From NCBI GenBank assembly GCA_050289485.1, contig JBNKFV010000031.1, positions 57,956 to 121,955 on the forward strand: a stretch of DNA of 64,000 bases, given 5' to 3'. The position numbers and the translations under genes are program-made. The stretch comes from JBNKFV01 sp050289485 (lineage in GTDB: Bacteria > Pseudomonadota > Gammaproteobacteria > Pseudomonadales > Cellvibrionaceae). This document shows positions 1 to 7,691 of the stretch, piece after piece. Numbering within the stretch: position 1 is the stretch's first letter; every line of letters starts with the position of its first letter. The notes below the pieces were generated by a model. The model saw nothing but the letters and a program-made list of their open reading frames with translations. It was not told the DNA's origin and searched no databases.

Positions 1-1
1 A

Positions 2-415
2 ATCATTCCGGTTGATACCGGTTTGGCGCGGGGTATTGATCGGTTGCTGCCTCATTTGTTGGGGCGTTTTGAAGCGCAGGCTATGCGTGTACCCACCACC
101 AATGTATCGGCCATTGATCTATCAGTAACCCTGAAAGGTGAAGTGTCGGTGGCCGCTGTAAACCAGGTGCTGTCGGAAGCAGCCAGCAAGCGCTTCGGTG
201 GGGTGTTAGGGTGCACAAATGAACCGCTGGCCTCCTGCGACTTTAATCATGACAGCCGCTCAGGGATAGTAGACGCTGGCCAGACCCGCGTAGCCGGTAA
301 ACACCTGGCAAAAGTATTAACCTGGTTCGACAACGAATGGGGCTATGCCAACCGCGTTGTTGATATTGCTTTGTATTGGGGTGGGCGCATGGCGCGCCCC
401 GAATCTGTTAAATAA
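2..415 (+). CDS. epd: Erythrose-4-phosphate dehydrogenase, C-terminal part (Epd)
   Basis: This is the C-terminal 137 residues of a GAPDH-fold enzyme; the start lies before the window and the reading frame is open from base 2. It resembles E. coli Epd more than glycolytic GAPDH: the stretches IIPVDTGLARGI, RVPTTNVSAIDLSVTLKG, FNHDSRSGIVDAGQTRV and WFDNEWGYANR follow Epd closely. Epd oxidises erythrose 4-phosphate to 4-phosphoerythronate in the cytoplasm, the first step of the pyridoxal phosphate pathway. It sits 22 bp upstream of pgk and is followed by an aldolase gene, the classical epd-pgk-fba order. GAPDH remains an alternative name because the NAD-binding half is not visible. Confidence 0.85.
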   Translation: MIPVDTGLARGIDRLLPHLLGRFEAQAMRVPTTNVSAIDLSVTLKGEVSVAAVNQVLSEAASKRFGGVLGCTNEPLASCDFNHDSRSGIVDAGQTRVAGKHLAKVLTWFDNEWGYANRVVDIALYWGGRMARPESVK

Positions 416-437
416 ACATCATTGGCGAGGATTAAAC

Positions 438-1601
438 ATGGCTGTTATTTCCATGAAGGATCTGGATCTGCGCGGTAAGCGCGTTCTGATTCGAGAGGAT
501 TTAAATGTACCGGTAAAAAATGGCGAGGTAACGTCTGACGCGCGCATTCGTGCTGCATTACCTACTATTGAGGCGGCACTTAACGCCGGTGCCAAAGTCA
601 TGCTGATGTCTCACCTGGGGCGGCCGGTTGAAGGAGAGTTTGCCGAGGAGTTTTCTATGGCGCCGGTAGCCGCCCACCTGGGTAAATTGCTGGGCCGTAA
701 TGTACCTGTGGTTGCCGATTGGCAACAAGGTATCGAATTAAACGATGGCGATTTGGTATTGCTGGAAAATGTGCGTTTTAACGTCGGTGAAAAGAAAGAC
801 GCCGATGATTTGGCCAAGGCTTATGCTGCCTTGTGCGATATTTTTGTGATGGATGCGTTTGGTACCGCCCACCGTGCGCAAGCGTCTACCCACGGTGTCG
901 CCAAGTATGCGCCGGTAGCGTGTGCAGGCCCACTCTTGAGTGCCGAGCTGGATGCTTTGCAAAAAGCACTGGCGAATCCTGAGCGACCTATGATTGCCAT
1001 TGTGGGCGGTTCAAAAGTGTCTACCAAACTCACCGTATTGGAAACACTGGCCGATGTAGTAGACCAAATGATTGTCGGTGGTGGTATCGCCAATACCTTC
1101 CTGGCCGCCAGTGGCAAGCCGGTGGGTAAGTCGTTGTATGAAGAAGACTTGATTCCGAATGCCAAGGCACTGATGGCGAAAACCCATATTCCCGTACCCG
1201 TGGATGTGGTAACGGGCAAAGAATTTTCTGAATCCGCAGCGGCAGAGCTTAAATCGGCGGACGAGGTCACAGCCGATGATATGATTTTCGATATTGGCCC
1301 GCAATCAGCACAGCAACTGGCTGAGATTATCAGCAACGCCAAAACTATCATCTGGAATGGCCCGGTTGGCGTGTTTGAATTCGACCAGTTTGGTAAAGGT
1401 ACCGAAACAATCTCAAACGCCATTGCCGACAGTGAAGGGTTTTCAATCGCCGGTGGTGGTGACACATTGGCCGCCGTGGATAAATACGGTATTGCCGATA
1501 AAGTGTCTTACATCTCTACCGGTGGTGGTGCGTTTTTGGAATATGTAGAAGGTAAAGAATTGCCTGCCGTTGCGATCTTGAAAGCACGGGCAGCTGAATA
1601 A
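438..1601 (+). CDS. pgk: Phosphoglycerate kinase
   Basis: Glycolytic enzyme transferring phosphate between 1,3-bisphosphoglycerate and ADP. The 387-residue length equals that of E. coli Pgk. Visible family motifs are RVLIREDLNVPVKNG near the N-terminus (substrate binding), LMSHLGRP, the hinge region IVGGSKVSTKL, and the nucleotide-binding IAGGGDTLAAV near the C-terminus. The frame stays open upstream to 345, but the ATG at 438 is chosen because it is preceded by GGCGAGG at a suitable distance and gives the family start MAVISMKDLDLRGKRV. It is cotranscribed with epd upstream and the aldolase 51 bp downstream. Confidence 0.97.
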   Translation: MAVISMKDLDLRGKRVLIREDLNVPVKNGEVTSDARIRAALPTIEAALNAGAKVMLMSHLGRPVEGEFAEEFSMAPVAAHLGKLLGRNVPVVADWQQGIELNDGDLVLLENVRFNVGEKKDADDLAKAYAALCDIFVMDAFGTAHRAQASTHGVAKYAPVACAGPLLSAELDALQKALANPERPMIAIVGGSKVSTKLTVLETLADVVDQMIVGGGIANTFLAASGKPVGKSLYEEDLIPNAKALMAKTHIPVPVDVVTGKEFSESAAAELKSADEVTADDMIFDIGPQSAQQLAEIISNAKTIIWNGPVGVFEFDQFGKGTETISNAIADSEGFSIAGGGDTLAAVDKYGIADKVSYISTGGGAFLEYVEGKELPAVAILKARAAE

Positions 1602-1652
1602 AAACAAAAAAATATCTTGTTAATTATAAGGACACAACGAGGAACTATCACT

Positions 1653-2552
1653 ATGGCGGACATGAATACGCAAACGATGCTTGAAAAAGTAAAAACCGGT
1701 AAAGGCTTTATTGCCGCATTGGATCAGAGCGGCGGCAGTACCCCCAAGGCCCTTCGTCTTTACGGTGTGAATGAGGATGAATACAGCGGTGACGAAGAAA
1801 TGTTTAAAATGGTTCACGCCATGCGTACCCGTATTATTAAGAGCCCGGCATTTACCGGTGAGCGTATTCTGGGCGCTATTCTTTTTGAAAACACCATGGA
1901 TCGTGACATCGATGGTATACCAACCGCAGAGTTTTTGTGGACACAAAAAAATGTGGTACCGTTTTTAAAAGTTGATAAAGGCTTGGCTGACCTGCAAGAC
2001 GATGTTCAGGTAATGAAGCCTATGCCAGAGCTGGATGCTTTATTGGCCCGTGCTAGTGAAAAAGGTATTTTTGGTACCAAGATGCGCTCGGTGATTAAGG
2101 GCGCAAATGCCGCTGGTATTGGTGCTGTGGTTGCCCAGCAGTTTGAAGTGGGCAAGCGCATTGCTGCAGTGGGACTGGTACCCATTATTGAGCCAGAAGT
2201 CGACATCAATATTGCCGATAAAGCACAAGCCGAAGCGCTGCTGAAAGCTGAAATTGCTCAGCAGATCGATGCGCTACCAGACGATGCACGCATAATGTTA
2301 AAGCTGACACTGCCAACCCAGACTAATCTATACAGTGATTTTGTAAAAAATCCCAAAGTGGTTCGGGTGGTTGCCTTGTCTGGGGGTTACAGCCGTGAAG
2401 AGGCCAACAAAAAACTAGCTGAAAACGTGGGTGTGATTGCCAGCTTCTCGCGCGCGTTGACAGAAGGGCTCTCTGCCAAACAATCTGAAGCTGAATTCGA
2501 CACTATGCTCGATGGCGCTATTCAGAGTATTTACGAAGCTTCGTTAACGTAA
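1653..2552 (+). CDS. fda: Fructose-bisphosphate aldolase, class I
   Basis: Cleaves fructose 1,6-bisphosphate to two triose phosphates, using a Schiff-base lysine rather than zinc. The 299-residue protein follows the staphylococcal-type class I aldolase almost throughout: GKGFIAALDQSGGSTPKAL near the N-terminus, MRTRIIKSPAF, GAILFENTMDR, VPFLKVDKGL, GIFGTKMRSVI, VPIIEPEVDIN (where I place the catalytic Lys/Glu region), MLKLTLPTQ and VVALSGGYSREEAN. The ATG at 1653 has a CGAGGA site about 9 bp upstream and gives the family-like start MADMNTQTMLEK. It takes the position normally held by class II fbaA in epd-pgk-fba operons, and a terminator follows. Confidence 0.93.
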   Translation: MADMNTQTMLEKVKTGKGFIAALDQSGGSTPKALRLYGVNEDEYSGDEEMFKMVHAMRTRIIKSPAFTGERILGAILFENTMDRDIDGIPTAEFLWTQKNVVPFLKVDKGLADLQDDVQVMKPMPELDALLARASEKGIFGTKMRSVIKGANAAGIGAVVAQQFEVGKRIAAVGLVPIIEPEVDINIADKAQAEALLKAEIAQQIDALPDDARIMLKLTLPTQTNLYSDFVKNPKVVRVVALSGGYSREEANKKLAENVGVIASFSRALTEGLSAKQSEAEFDTMLDGAIQSIYEASLT

Positions 2553-2571
2553 GTCTCAGAGGGTCTTGGTA

Positions 2572-2598
2572 AAATCCCGCTTTTGCGGGATTTTTTTT
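2572..2598 (+). terminator. Intrinsic terminator after the aldolase gene
   Basis: AAATCCCGC (2572-2580), loop TTTT, then GCGGGATTT (2585-2593), with the T run continuing to 2598. The A run on the left side makes it usable on the minus strand as well, where it would end the IclR-containing operon that stops at 2615. Confidence 0.93.
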
Positions 2599-2614
2599 GC
2601 AATTATGGCGGTAT

Positions 2615-3352
2615 TTATTCTACCGGTATTGCCGTACTAAAAATCTGTTCGGTAATACGACTGGCTTGCTTTATCAAGTGCTCTCCCAGCGCCTGCGAGT
2701 GATAAATTTTGGCCCGGTTTTTCTTCATTACCAAGGTAATTGCTGCGCAGGCATAGCCTTCATTATCGAGAATGGGGGCCGCAATGCCAAACAGGTTGTT
2801 GTCGAGTTCGCCAAACGATAGCTCGTACCCGCGGCGCCGGGTTTCACTCAATATTTGTTGCAGTTCTTTCCAGTCTAACGATGGCTCGGTAATGGCGTCG
2901 TACATGCGTTTGAGTTTGGGGCGCTTGGTAAATGCCAGAATGGCTCGGGATGACGCCCCTTTGGCAAAGGGCATTTTATGGCCGCGACCAAAAGTGGGAT
3001 GGATACTGCTGTTGGCCGACGTTTCGTAAATGTTAATTGTCTCTTTACCATACATGCTGGTAAGCAGTACGTTGCAGTTAGCGAATTCAGCTAGTTCGTT
3101 GGCAATTGGCCCGCCTATTTGCAGCAGTTTGTCGCATTTTCGCATTTGCAAATCCAACTGAATAATACGCGGCCCTAGTCCATATTCATTGCCGAATTTC
3201 ACGAGAATACCTGTGGCGGTCAGCTCGCGAACATAGCGGTAAGCGGTAGGAATTGAGAGGTTTAGTGCTTGCGCAATGGCCTCAACCTCCATTTGTCCTC
3301 GCTCCTCGGTGAACAGATCCAGTACAGAGAGTAGTCTGGTTAAGCTGGACAC
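2615..3352 (-). CDS. IclR-family transcriptional regulator
   Basis: 245 residues with the two-domain IclR layout: an N-terminal winged helix-turn-helix (about residues 1-65, VEAIAQALNLSIPTAYRYVREL is the helix-turn-helix region) and a C-terminal ligand-binding domain (about 75-245) with the conserved-type segments FAKGASSRAILA, RRRGYELSFGE and FGIAAPILDNEGYACAAI. The start is GTG at 3352 with CAGGAG on the minus strand 9 bp before it. It is the last gene of a same-strand cluster for aromatic-ring degradation, so it probably senses a pathway substrate and controls that cluster; IclR relatives such as MhpR act on this type of pathway. The inducer cannot be read from the sequence. Confidence 0.88.
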   Translation of the reverse strand: MSSLTRLLSVLDLFTEERGQMEVEAIAQALNLSIPTAYRYVRELTATGILVKFGNEYGLGPRIIQLDLQMRKCDKLLQIGGPIANELAEFANCNVLLTSMYGKETINIYETSANSSIHPTFGRGHKMPFAKGASSRAILAFTKRPKLKRMYDAITEPSLDWKELQQILSETRRRGYELSFGELDNNLFGIAAPILDNEGYACAAITLVMKKNRAKIYHSQALGEHLIKQASRITEQIFSTAIPVE

Positions 3353-3438
3353 GTTAAATACTCCTGATGGTTTAGGCGCTGGTAGTTCATAGTACAGGAG
3401 TCGTTATGCTAACACCAAGATGCCCGGGGTATTGCTTT

Positions 3439-4224
3439 TTAGCTTTGTGGTTCGAACAAGAGTTCAATAGCATCTACTTGCTCGTTGCCTTGAAAGCATT
3501 GCAACCGAAAATGATCGCCTGGCTGTACATTGGTGGCTATTACCATAGCACCAGACAATACGAGGTCGCCTTTAGTAATCTGCTGGTTGTGTTGTTGTAG
3601 ATGCTTTATTAATCCCAATACTGGAATGAGAGGGTTGCTCATCACATTGGCAGAGGTGCCTGTGGCTGTATTGTCAGTGGGGCCAATCAGTTCCATCTTG
3701 CAGTCAGAAAAATGAAAAGCGTCTGGCGAAAAAGAGTGCTCGGATATCAAGCAACCAGTCGCTGCAAGATTATCTGCTATCAGATCGACTAAGGCTTTTG
3801 AGTTCAGCAGCCTGCGGCTAACAATTTCAAAACCGAAATGCACACTGTCGATATAAGACAGAAGTTGGTCAACGTGTTCGATGTGGTCAGGGCAGTCATG
3901 GCCAAAGCGCAACGCTACCTCGCCCTCCAGGTGCGTTGGCAGTGGCGAGGGGTGAGGCACTGTCGTATTAGTAAACAAACCACGTGCAAACAAAGGGGCG
4001 TAGACGGGATGAGTCACTCCAAAAGTTTGTTGCGCTTTGTGATTGGTTAATCCGGCTTTCCAGCCAATCAGTTTTTCACCTGTAGCAACCAGTTGCGTAT
4101 TCACCGTCGACTGCAGTTTGTACGCCGACGCTATATTTGAGTTGGGTACGCTCGTGGAATAGAGAGCCTCGCTCGCGCATTGACGCTTCAGTGCATCAAA
4201 TATGTGTTGCTCCAACGTTTGCAT
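3439..4224 (-). CDS. 2-keto-4-pentenoate hydratase (MhpD/FAH-superfamily)
   Basis: 261 residues, close to E. coli MhpD in length. The family hydrates 2-hydroxypenta-2,4-dienoate to 4-hydroxy-2-oxovalerate with a divalent metal. Candidate metal-binding acids are E100 and E102 in LEGEVALRF and E133 in HFGFEIVSRR, the usual E-x-E...E pattern; GWKAGLTNHKAQ near residue 55 and LVLSGAMV near the C-terminus also match the family. It lies 41 bp downstream of the FAD monooxygenase gene, consistent with a lower meta-cleavage step. The ribosome site before the ATG is poor. Decarboxylases of the same superfamily (4-oxalocrotonate decarboxylase) cannot be excluded. Confidence 0.85.
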   Translation of the reverse strand: MQTLEQHIFDALKRQCASEALYSTSVPNSNIASAYKLQSTVNTQLVATGEKLIGWKAGLTNHKAQQTFGVTHPVYAPLFARGLFTNTTVPHPSPLPTHLEGEVALRFGHDCPDHIEHVDQLLSYIDSVHFGFEIVSRRLLNSKALVDLIADNLAATGCLISEHSFSPDAFHFSDCKMELIGPTDNTATGTSANVMSNPLIPVLGLIKHLQQHNQQITKGDLVLSGAMVIATNVQPGDHFRLQCFQGNEQVDAIELLFEPQS

Positions 4225-4265
4225 AACGGTGAGATCTGCCTTTATGGATAAATAACTGCCATTGA

Positions 4266-5888
4266 TTAATGAGCTGCTCGGGTGAGTTGTGTTTGAAGTT
4301 CGTCCATCACCTGCTGGAAATTACTGGCTGACGCCACTGCAGCAACATAGCGGTCGGGACGAATAATCGCAATACACTCACGTTGTTCATTGAACCAATA
4401 ATGTAATTTATTGGTAAGGTCTTCCACATTGGCGGTGTTGTCACTACTTTGAATACGCTGGTCATGAGACAAGCCGCTACGTGATCGATTGGCCTGAATA
4501 AACTGTGTATTGAGACCGCTCCAGAAAACGATTGATTTTTCAGACAGTAACGCTGCTGGGTCTACGCGATAGCCAACGACTGAAAACCAAGGGCCGAGAA
4601 TATCGTCGAGTTTGGTTGCTTTACCTTCGCTGTTTTCAACGTCTGGTTGAATAAACAGTTTGCCTACTGCGCTATCAGTTGAGGGTTCGCCATTGTGATG
4701 TAAGACAATGCCTCGGGTGAATTGGGCTATTGGTTTGAACTTGAATTCAAGTAGATGCTCACGCAAGGCAGGTACGCCATCGATGGCATGAAAAATCCAA
4801 TCGCGCACACCTGCCGCTACCGGGTCTGTTAGGCCTAACACCGCACCCATGTTGTCAGCCAGAGCGATTAAATCAATCGCGTGATCACGTCGTTCCAGCT
4901 CGTAGGTGGCCAGAATAGCAGGGGGTAACATTTGTTTAACCGCGGCGGCTATTTTCCAGGCGATATTGCCAATATCACGGAGGCCTGAATTTAAGCCTTG
5001 CCCAGCCCAGGGCGGTGTAAGGTGAGCGGCATCTCCCACGAGTAACGCCCGGCCTTGGTGGAAGGTTTTTGCCACACGGGAATGGTGGGTATAGGCGCGA
5101 ATACGCAATAGCTGTAGTTGATCGGCTTTATCGCCAATATGCCGTCTAATCAGGTTCCTTACCTTTTCTTCCTGTACCATCTGTTCTTCATCTTCACCAT
5201 CAAATAACATGAATTCCCAGCGTCGGTGCTGGTAAGGAAGATAGATGCAAACAAAGGGGCGCACTGGGTCGGCATGTAATGCCGTGAAGGGAGCGTCGAG
5301 GTTATCGTTGTTGGTGTCAACAACAATCCACTTGCGTGGATGTGTAACGCCTTCCAGTGGTATGCCTAAAAGATCGCGCACGGTAGAACGGCCACCATCG
5401 GCGCCAACTACATAATCTGCCTTGATTTTGTAGCGAGTATTGTCTGGCCCATTAATGACTAACTCTGCGTCTTGCTCGTTCTGATGCAGCGTCAGTAGCT
5501 CATGCCCGGTGCGCAGGTCTAGGTGATTAAAGCGCTGAAGCCCATTGCGCAATGTCACTTCTGCCAGTTGTTGCATAAAAATATTGCGCATGGGCCAGCC
5601 GTTTTTTCGTTCGCTGGGTTTGACTTCCGCAAAACATACCCCGCGACCATTGTAATAACGTAAGGGTACATCCTGAATCATATCGCGCAGACATTCTTCG
5701 GCGAGGCCAACAGTTTGTAATACGCGCAGGGCTTCATCGTCCATACCTACGGCGCGAGGAAAAGGCAGAATCTCCTCGCTGCGCTCGATCACAATCGTCT
5801 CAATACCATAAATGCCCATGTAGTTAGCCAGGGCAATGCCGTTAGGGCCACCGCCAACAATCACAACGCTGGTTTTCTCGCAGTTCAT
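4266..5888 (-). CDS. MhpA-like FAD-dependent aromatic monooxygenase
   Basis: 540 residues, close to E. coli MhpA, the 3-(3-hydroxyphenyl)propionate hydroxylase. Class A flavoprotein motifs are in order: N-terminal Rossmann VVIVGGGPNGIALANYMG with the acidic ribose-binding residue in VIERS, the DG motif region YVVGADGGRSTVRDLLG, and the second FAD motif LLVGDAAHLTPPWAGQGLNSG. These enzymes add a hydroxyl ortho to a phenol using NAD(P)H and O2, giving a catechol for ring cleavage. The ATG at 5888 is chosen over the longer open frame because AGGAG lies about 9 bp before it and the Rossmann motif then begins near residue 8. Only 7 bp separate it from the upstream VOC gene. The exact substrate is inferred. 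Confidence 0.87.
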   Translation of the reverse strand: MNCEKTSVVIVGGGPNGIALANYMGIYGIETIVIERSEEILPFPRAVGMDDEALRVLQTVGLAEECLRDMIQDVPLRYYNGRGVCFAEVKPSERKNGWPMRNIFMQQLAEVTLRNGLQRFNHLDLRTGHELLTLHQNEQDAELVINGPDNTRYKIKADYVVGADGGRSTVRDLLGIPLEGVTHPRKWIVVDTNNDNLDAPFTALHADPVRPFVCIYLPYQHRRWEFMLFDGEDEEQMVQEEKVRNLIRRHIGDKADQLQLLRIRAYTHHSRVAKTFHQGRALLVGDAAHLTPPWAGQGLNSGLRDIGNIAWKIAAAVKQMLPPAILATYELERRDHAIDLIALADNMGAVLGLTDPVAAGVRDWIFHAIDGVPALREHLLEFKFKPIAQFTRGIVLHHNGEPSTDSAVGKLFIQPDVENSEGKATKLDDILGPWFSVVGYRVDPAALLSEKSIVFWSGLNTQFIQANRSRSGLSHDQRIQSSDNTANVEDLTNKLHYWFNEQRECIAIIRPDRYVAAVASASNFQQVMDELQTQLTRAAH

Positions 5889-5895
5889 GGGGTAC

Positions 5896-6360
5896 TTACT
5901 CCTGCTTGCCAAAAATAGGATCCAGTTCAATGGGATTGCTTGGCGCATTCAATTCTTTGAATAATGCTTTGGCTTTTTCATCATCGTGTTCTGTTTCGAG
6001 AAAAAACTCCAGGCGATGACCGTCTGGGTCTTCAAAATAAACGCCGCGCCCAACACCGTGATCCGTTGTTTTAATAACGTTTACGCCTTTTTCCAACAGC
6101 ATGCCGTAAAGACGGCGTAGTACTGTTTCATCACCTTCGATTTCCAAACCATAGTGTTGCAGTTCTTTGCCACCGGGAATATCGTGTTTGGCTTCAATCA
6201 GAGCAATATCGTGATGTTTCTGGCCAAAGCCCATCATTGTCCACTGCTCGCCCACGGCAGTAATTTCCATTCCTAATATATCCTTATACCACGCTGATGA
6301 CGCCTTCATGTCGGAGACGAACAGTGAAATGTGTGTCCGTATGACTCTTGGCATTTTCAT
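5896..6360 (-). CDS. One-domain VOC protein, probable extradiol dioxygenase
   Basis: 154 residues forming a single vicinal-oxygen-chelate module. A metal triad is present: H10 (RTHISLF), H69 (LQHYGLEI) and E118 (HRLEFF). The segment TDHGVGRGVYFEDPDGHRLE fits, from memory, the PROSITE pattern for extradiol ring-cleavage dioxygenases, including the conserved His (101) and Tyr (108). Set between a phenol hydroxylase and a dienoate hydratase, it is the obvious candidate for catechol ring cleavage in this cluster. The start is ATG 6360 with GAAGGTG upstream; a TTG at 6375 would remove that site from the leader. A glyoxalase-like or other VOC function remains possible because classical extradiol enzymes have two modules. 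Confidence 0.78.
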   Translation of the reverse strand: MKMPRVIRTHISLFVSDMKASSAWYKDILGMEITAVGEQWTMMGFGQKHHDIALIEAKHDIPGGKELQHYGLEIEGDETVLRRLYGMLLEKGVNVIKTTDHGVGRGVYFEDPDGHRLEFFLETEHDDEKAKALFKELNAPSNPIELDPIFGKQE

Positions 6361-6386
6361 AGTGATCACCTTCAATGTGTACTGAA

Positions 6387-7181
6387 TTAAATGTAGATAC
6401 CGCGAGTCATTCCGCCATCAATACCTAATGATTCACCAGTGATGGAGCCAGATTTAGGTGACGCGAGAAAACCTACCAACCAGGCAATTTCCACTGGCTG
6501 TAACGTGCGGCGAATCGGTGTATTGTCGATGTAAGCTTGTTTTACTTCCTCAGGCGTTTTGCCCTGCTTAATGTCTTCGCGTTCGTAAAGTTCCTGGATG
6601 TGTGGTGTATCAACAACGCCAGGGTGAATAATATTCATGGTGATACCATAGGGCCCCAGTTGATCAGAGAGGGTTTTATTCATATGAATAATGGCCATGT
6701 TACGCATGCCAGAGATAATTTTGCTGGCACGAGCGGTGAGGCCGCCAATGTTTACAATGCGGCCAAAGCCCTGCTTTTTCATATACGGTGCCACTGCCTG
6801 AATACAACGGAAGTAGCCGATCGATTTAGTGTTGAGGTCGCCGAGTAATTCTTCTGGTGGAGCGGATTCAAGATCGTTGCGTACCACACCGGAGGGTGCA
6901 GCAGCATTGTTTACGAGAATATCAATATGGCCAAAATGCTCTGCCGCCTGGGTTACCATGGTTTTCACCTTTTCGGTGTCACTGGTGTCGCAGTAAAGGG
7001 GTAATACTTCAACACCCGTTTCGCCAGTAATTTCTGTTGCTGCGGTTTCCAGTGTCGCTATGGTTCTACCGCAAATCACCACTTTGCAGCCTTCCTGCGC
7101 AAGAAACAGTGCGACATCTTTGCCGATGCCTGATCCACCACCAGTGATGATGGCTACGCGATCTTTAATATCTAAATCCAT
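6387..7181 (-). CDS. SDR-family oxidoreductase lacking the usual catalytic Tyr
   Basis: 264-residue short-chain dehydrogenase/reductase fold: cofactor motif TGGGSGIG (residues 13-20), NNAA (91-94), and the C-terminal SITGESLGIDGG segment. At the active site the YxxxK motif is not present: K169 is retained (HMNKTL) but the position four before it is I165, and the Ser normally 13 residues further back is Ala with a Ser next to it. Related aromatic-pathway SDRs with an R-N-x-A segment at this place are known to me. It is the first gene of the minus-strand operon, 26 bp before the VOC gene. A role in diol or ring-alcohol dehydrogenation is inferred from the neighbours only. Confidence 0.85.
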   Translation of the reverse strand: MDLDIKDRVAIITGGGSGIGKDVALFLAQEGCKVVICGRTIATLETAATEITGETGVEVLPLYCDTSDTEKVKTMVTQAAEHFGHIDILVNNAAAPSGVVRNDLESAPPEELLGDLNTKSIGYFRCIQAVAPYMKKQGFGRIVNIGGLTARASKIISGMRNMAIIHMNKTLSDQLGPYGITMNIIHPGVVDTPHIQELYEREDIKQGKTPEEVKQAYIDNTPIRRTLQPVEIAWLVGFLASPKSGSITGESLGIDGGMTRGIYI

Positions 7182-7435
7182 AAATAACTCCGGAAAAAAG
7201 TGTCATATTGATTGTTGGTTACTGGGTAAGAGACCGCCAAACTGCGAATGCAGCTGGCGTGCTGATCGCGGTCGCGCTGAGTGGTGTACACGCTAGTACG
7301 GTTTTTTTTCAGCTGGAAGATTTTTGGAAAAAGGCGTACTGCCCCGTTGCTTAGTGACAACAGAGTGATGCTGAGGTGTTGAAGCATTCATAAGGTGTTC
7401 CTTGGTTGTCTGTGATTGGTCTTTCTAATTGTTTT

Positions 7436-7454
7436 TTTATCGTAATATGATAAA
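7436..7454. promoter_or_regulatory. Candidate operator, inverted repeat TTTATC-N7-GATAAA
   Basis: TTTATC (7436-7441), seven bases, GATAAA (7449-7454): a perfect 6-bp dyad 255 bp upstream of the SDR start. The twelve bases TAATATGATAAA (7443-7454) recur exactly at 7641-7652. Binding by the IclR protein encoded at the end of the operon is a guess from position. Confidence 0.4.
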
Positions 7455-7633
7455 CCATGCTTTTGCAAACGCATTTTTCCCTGTTTTTGGTATTTTAATG
7501 ATGCTTAGAGATAAGGTTTGTGGAAGAAAATTGCTGAATCGTGGGCTGAATCGTGGAAAGGTACTTGATTTTCAATGGGTTGAAAGCGGCCTTTGCAGTG
7601 AAATGAATGCCGCAGCAGGGCTTCTCTTGAAAT

Positions 7634-7652
7634 ATTGTTATAATATGATAAA
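7634..7652. promoter_or_regulatory. Second copy of the candidate operator, imperfect
   Basis: ATTGTTATAATATGATAAA matches the element at 7436-7454 at 15 of 19 positions, with the right half (TAATATGATAAA) identical and the left half degenerate. It lies 198 bp further from the operon than the first copy. Confidence 0.35.
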
Positions 7653-7691
7653 AATATTCTTGGGGTGAGGAGGGGGAGGGCTGGTACTATT

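Larger units (their letters stand above)
7182..7691. promoter_or_regulatory. 510-bp upstream region of the aromatic cluster
   Basis: No convincing gene lies here. It separates the end of the GGDEF-EAL gene (minus strand) from the SDR gene it precedes, so it should carry the promoter of the catabolic operon. It is AT-rich around 7420-7460 and 7625-7660, where two related 19-bp elements occur (listed separately). I could not settle on a sigma-70 promoter. Confidence 0.5.

Noticed and set aside
821..1465. 214-codon minus-strand open frame opposite pgk
   Set aside because: Shadow of pgk; Ser/Ile-rich composition and no ribosome site.
7172..7387. 71-codon minus-strand frame before the SDR gene
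   Set aside because: Overlaps the SDR start, lies in the presumed promoter region and resembles no family.
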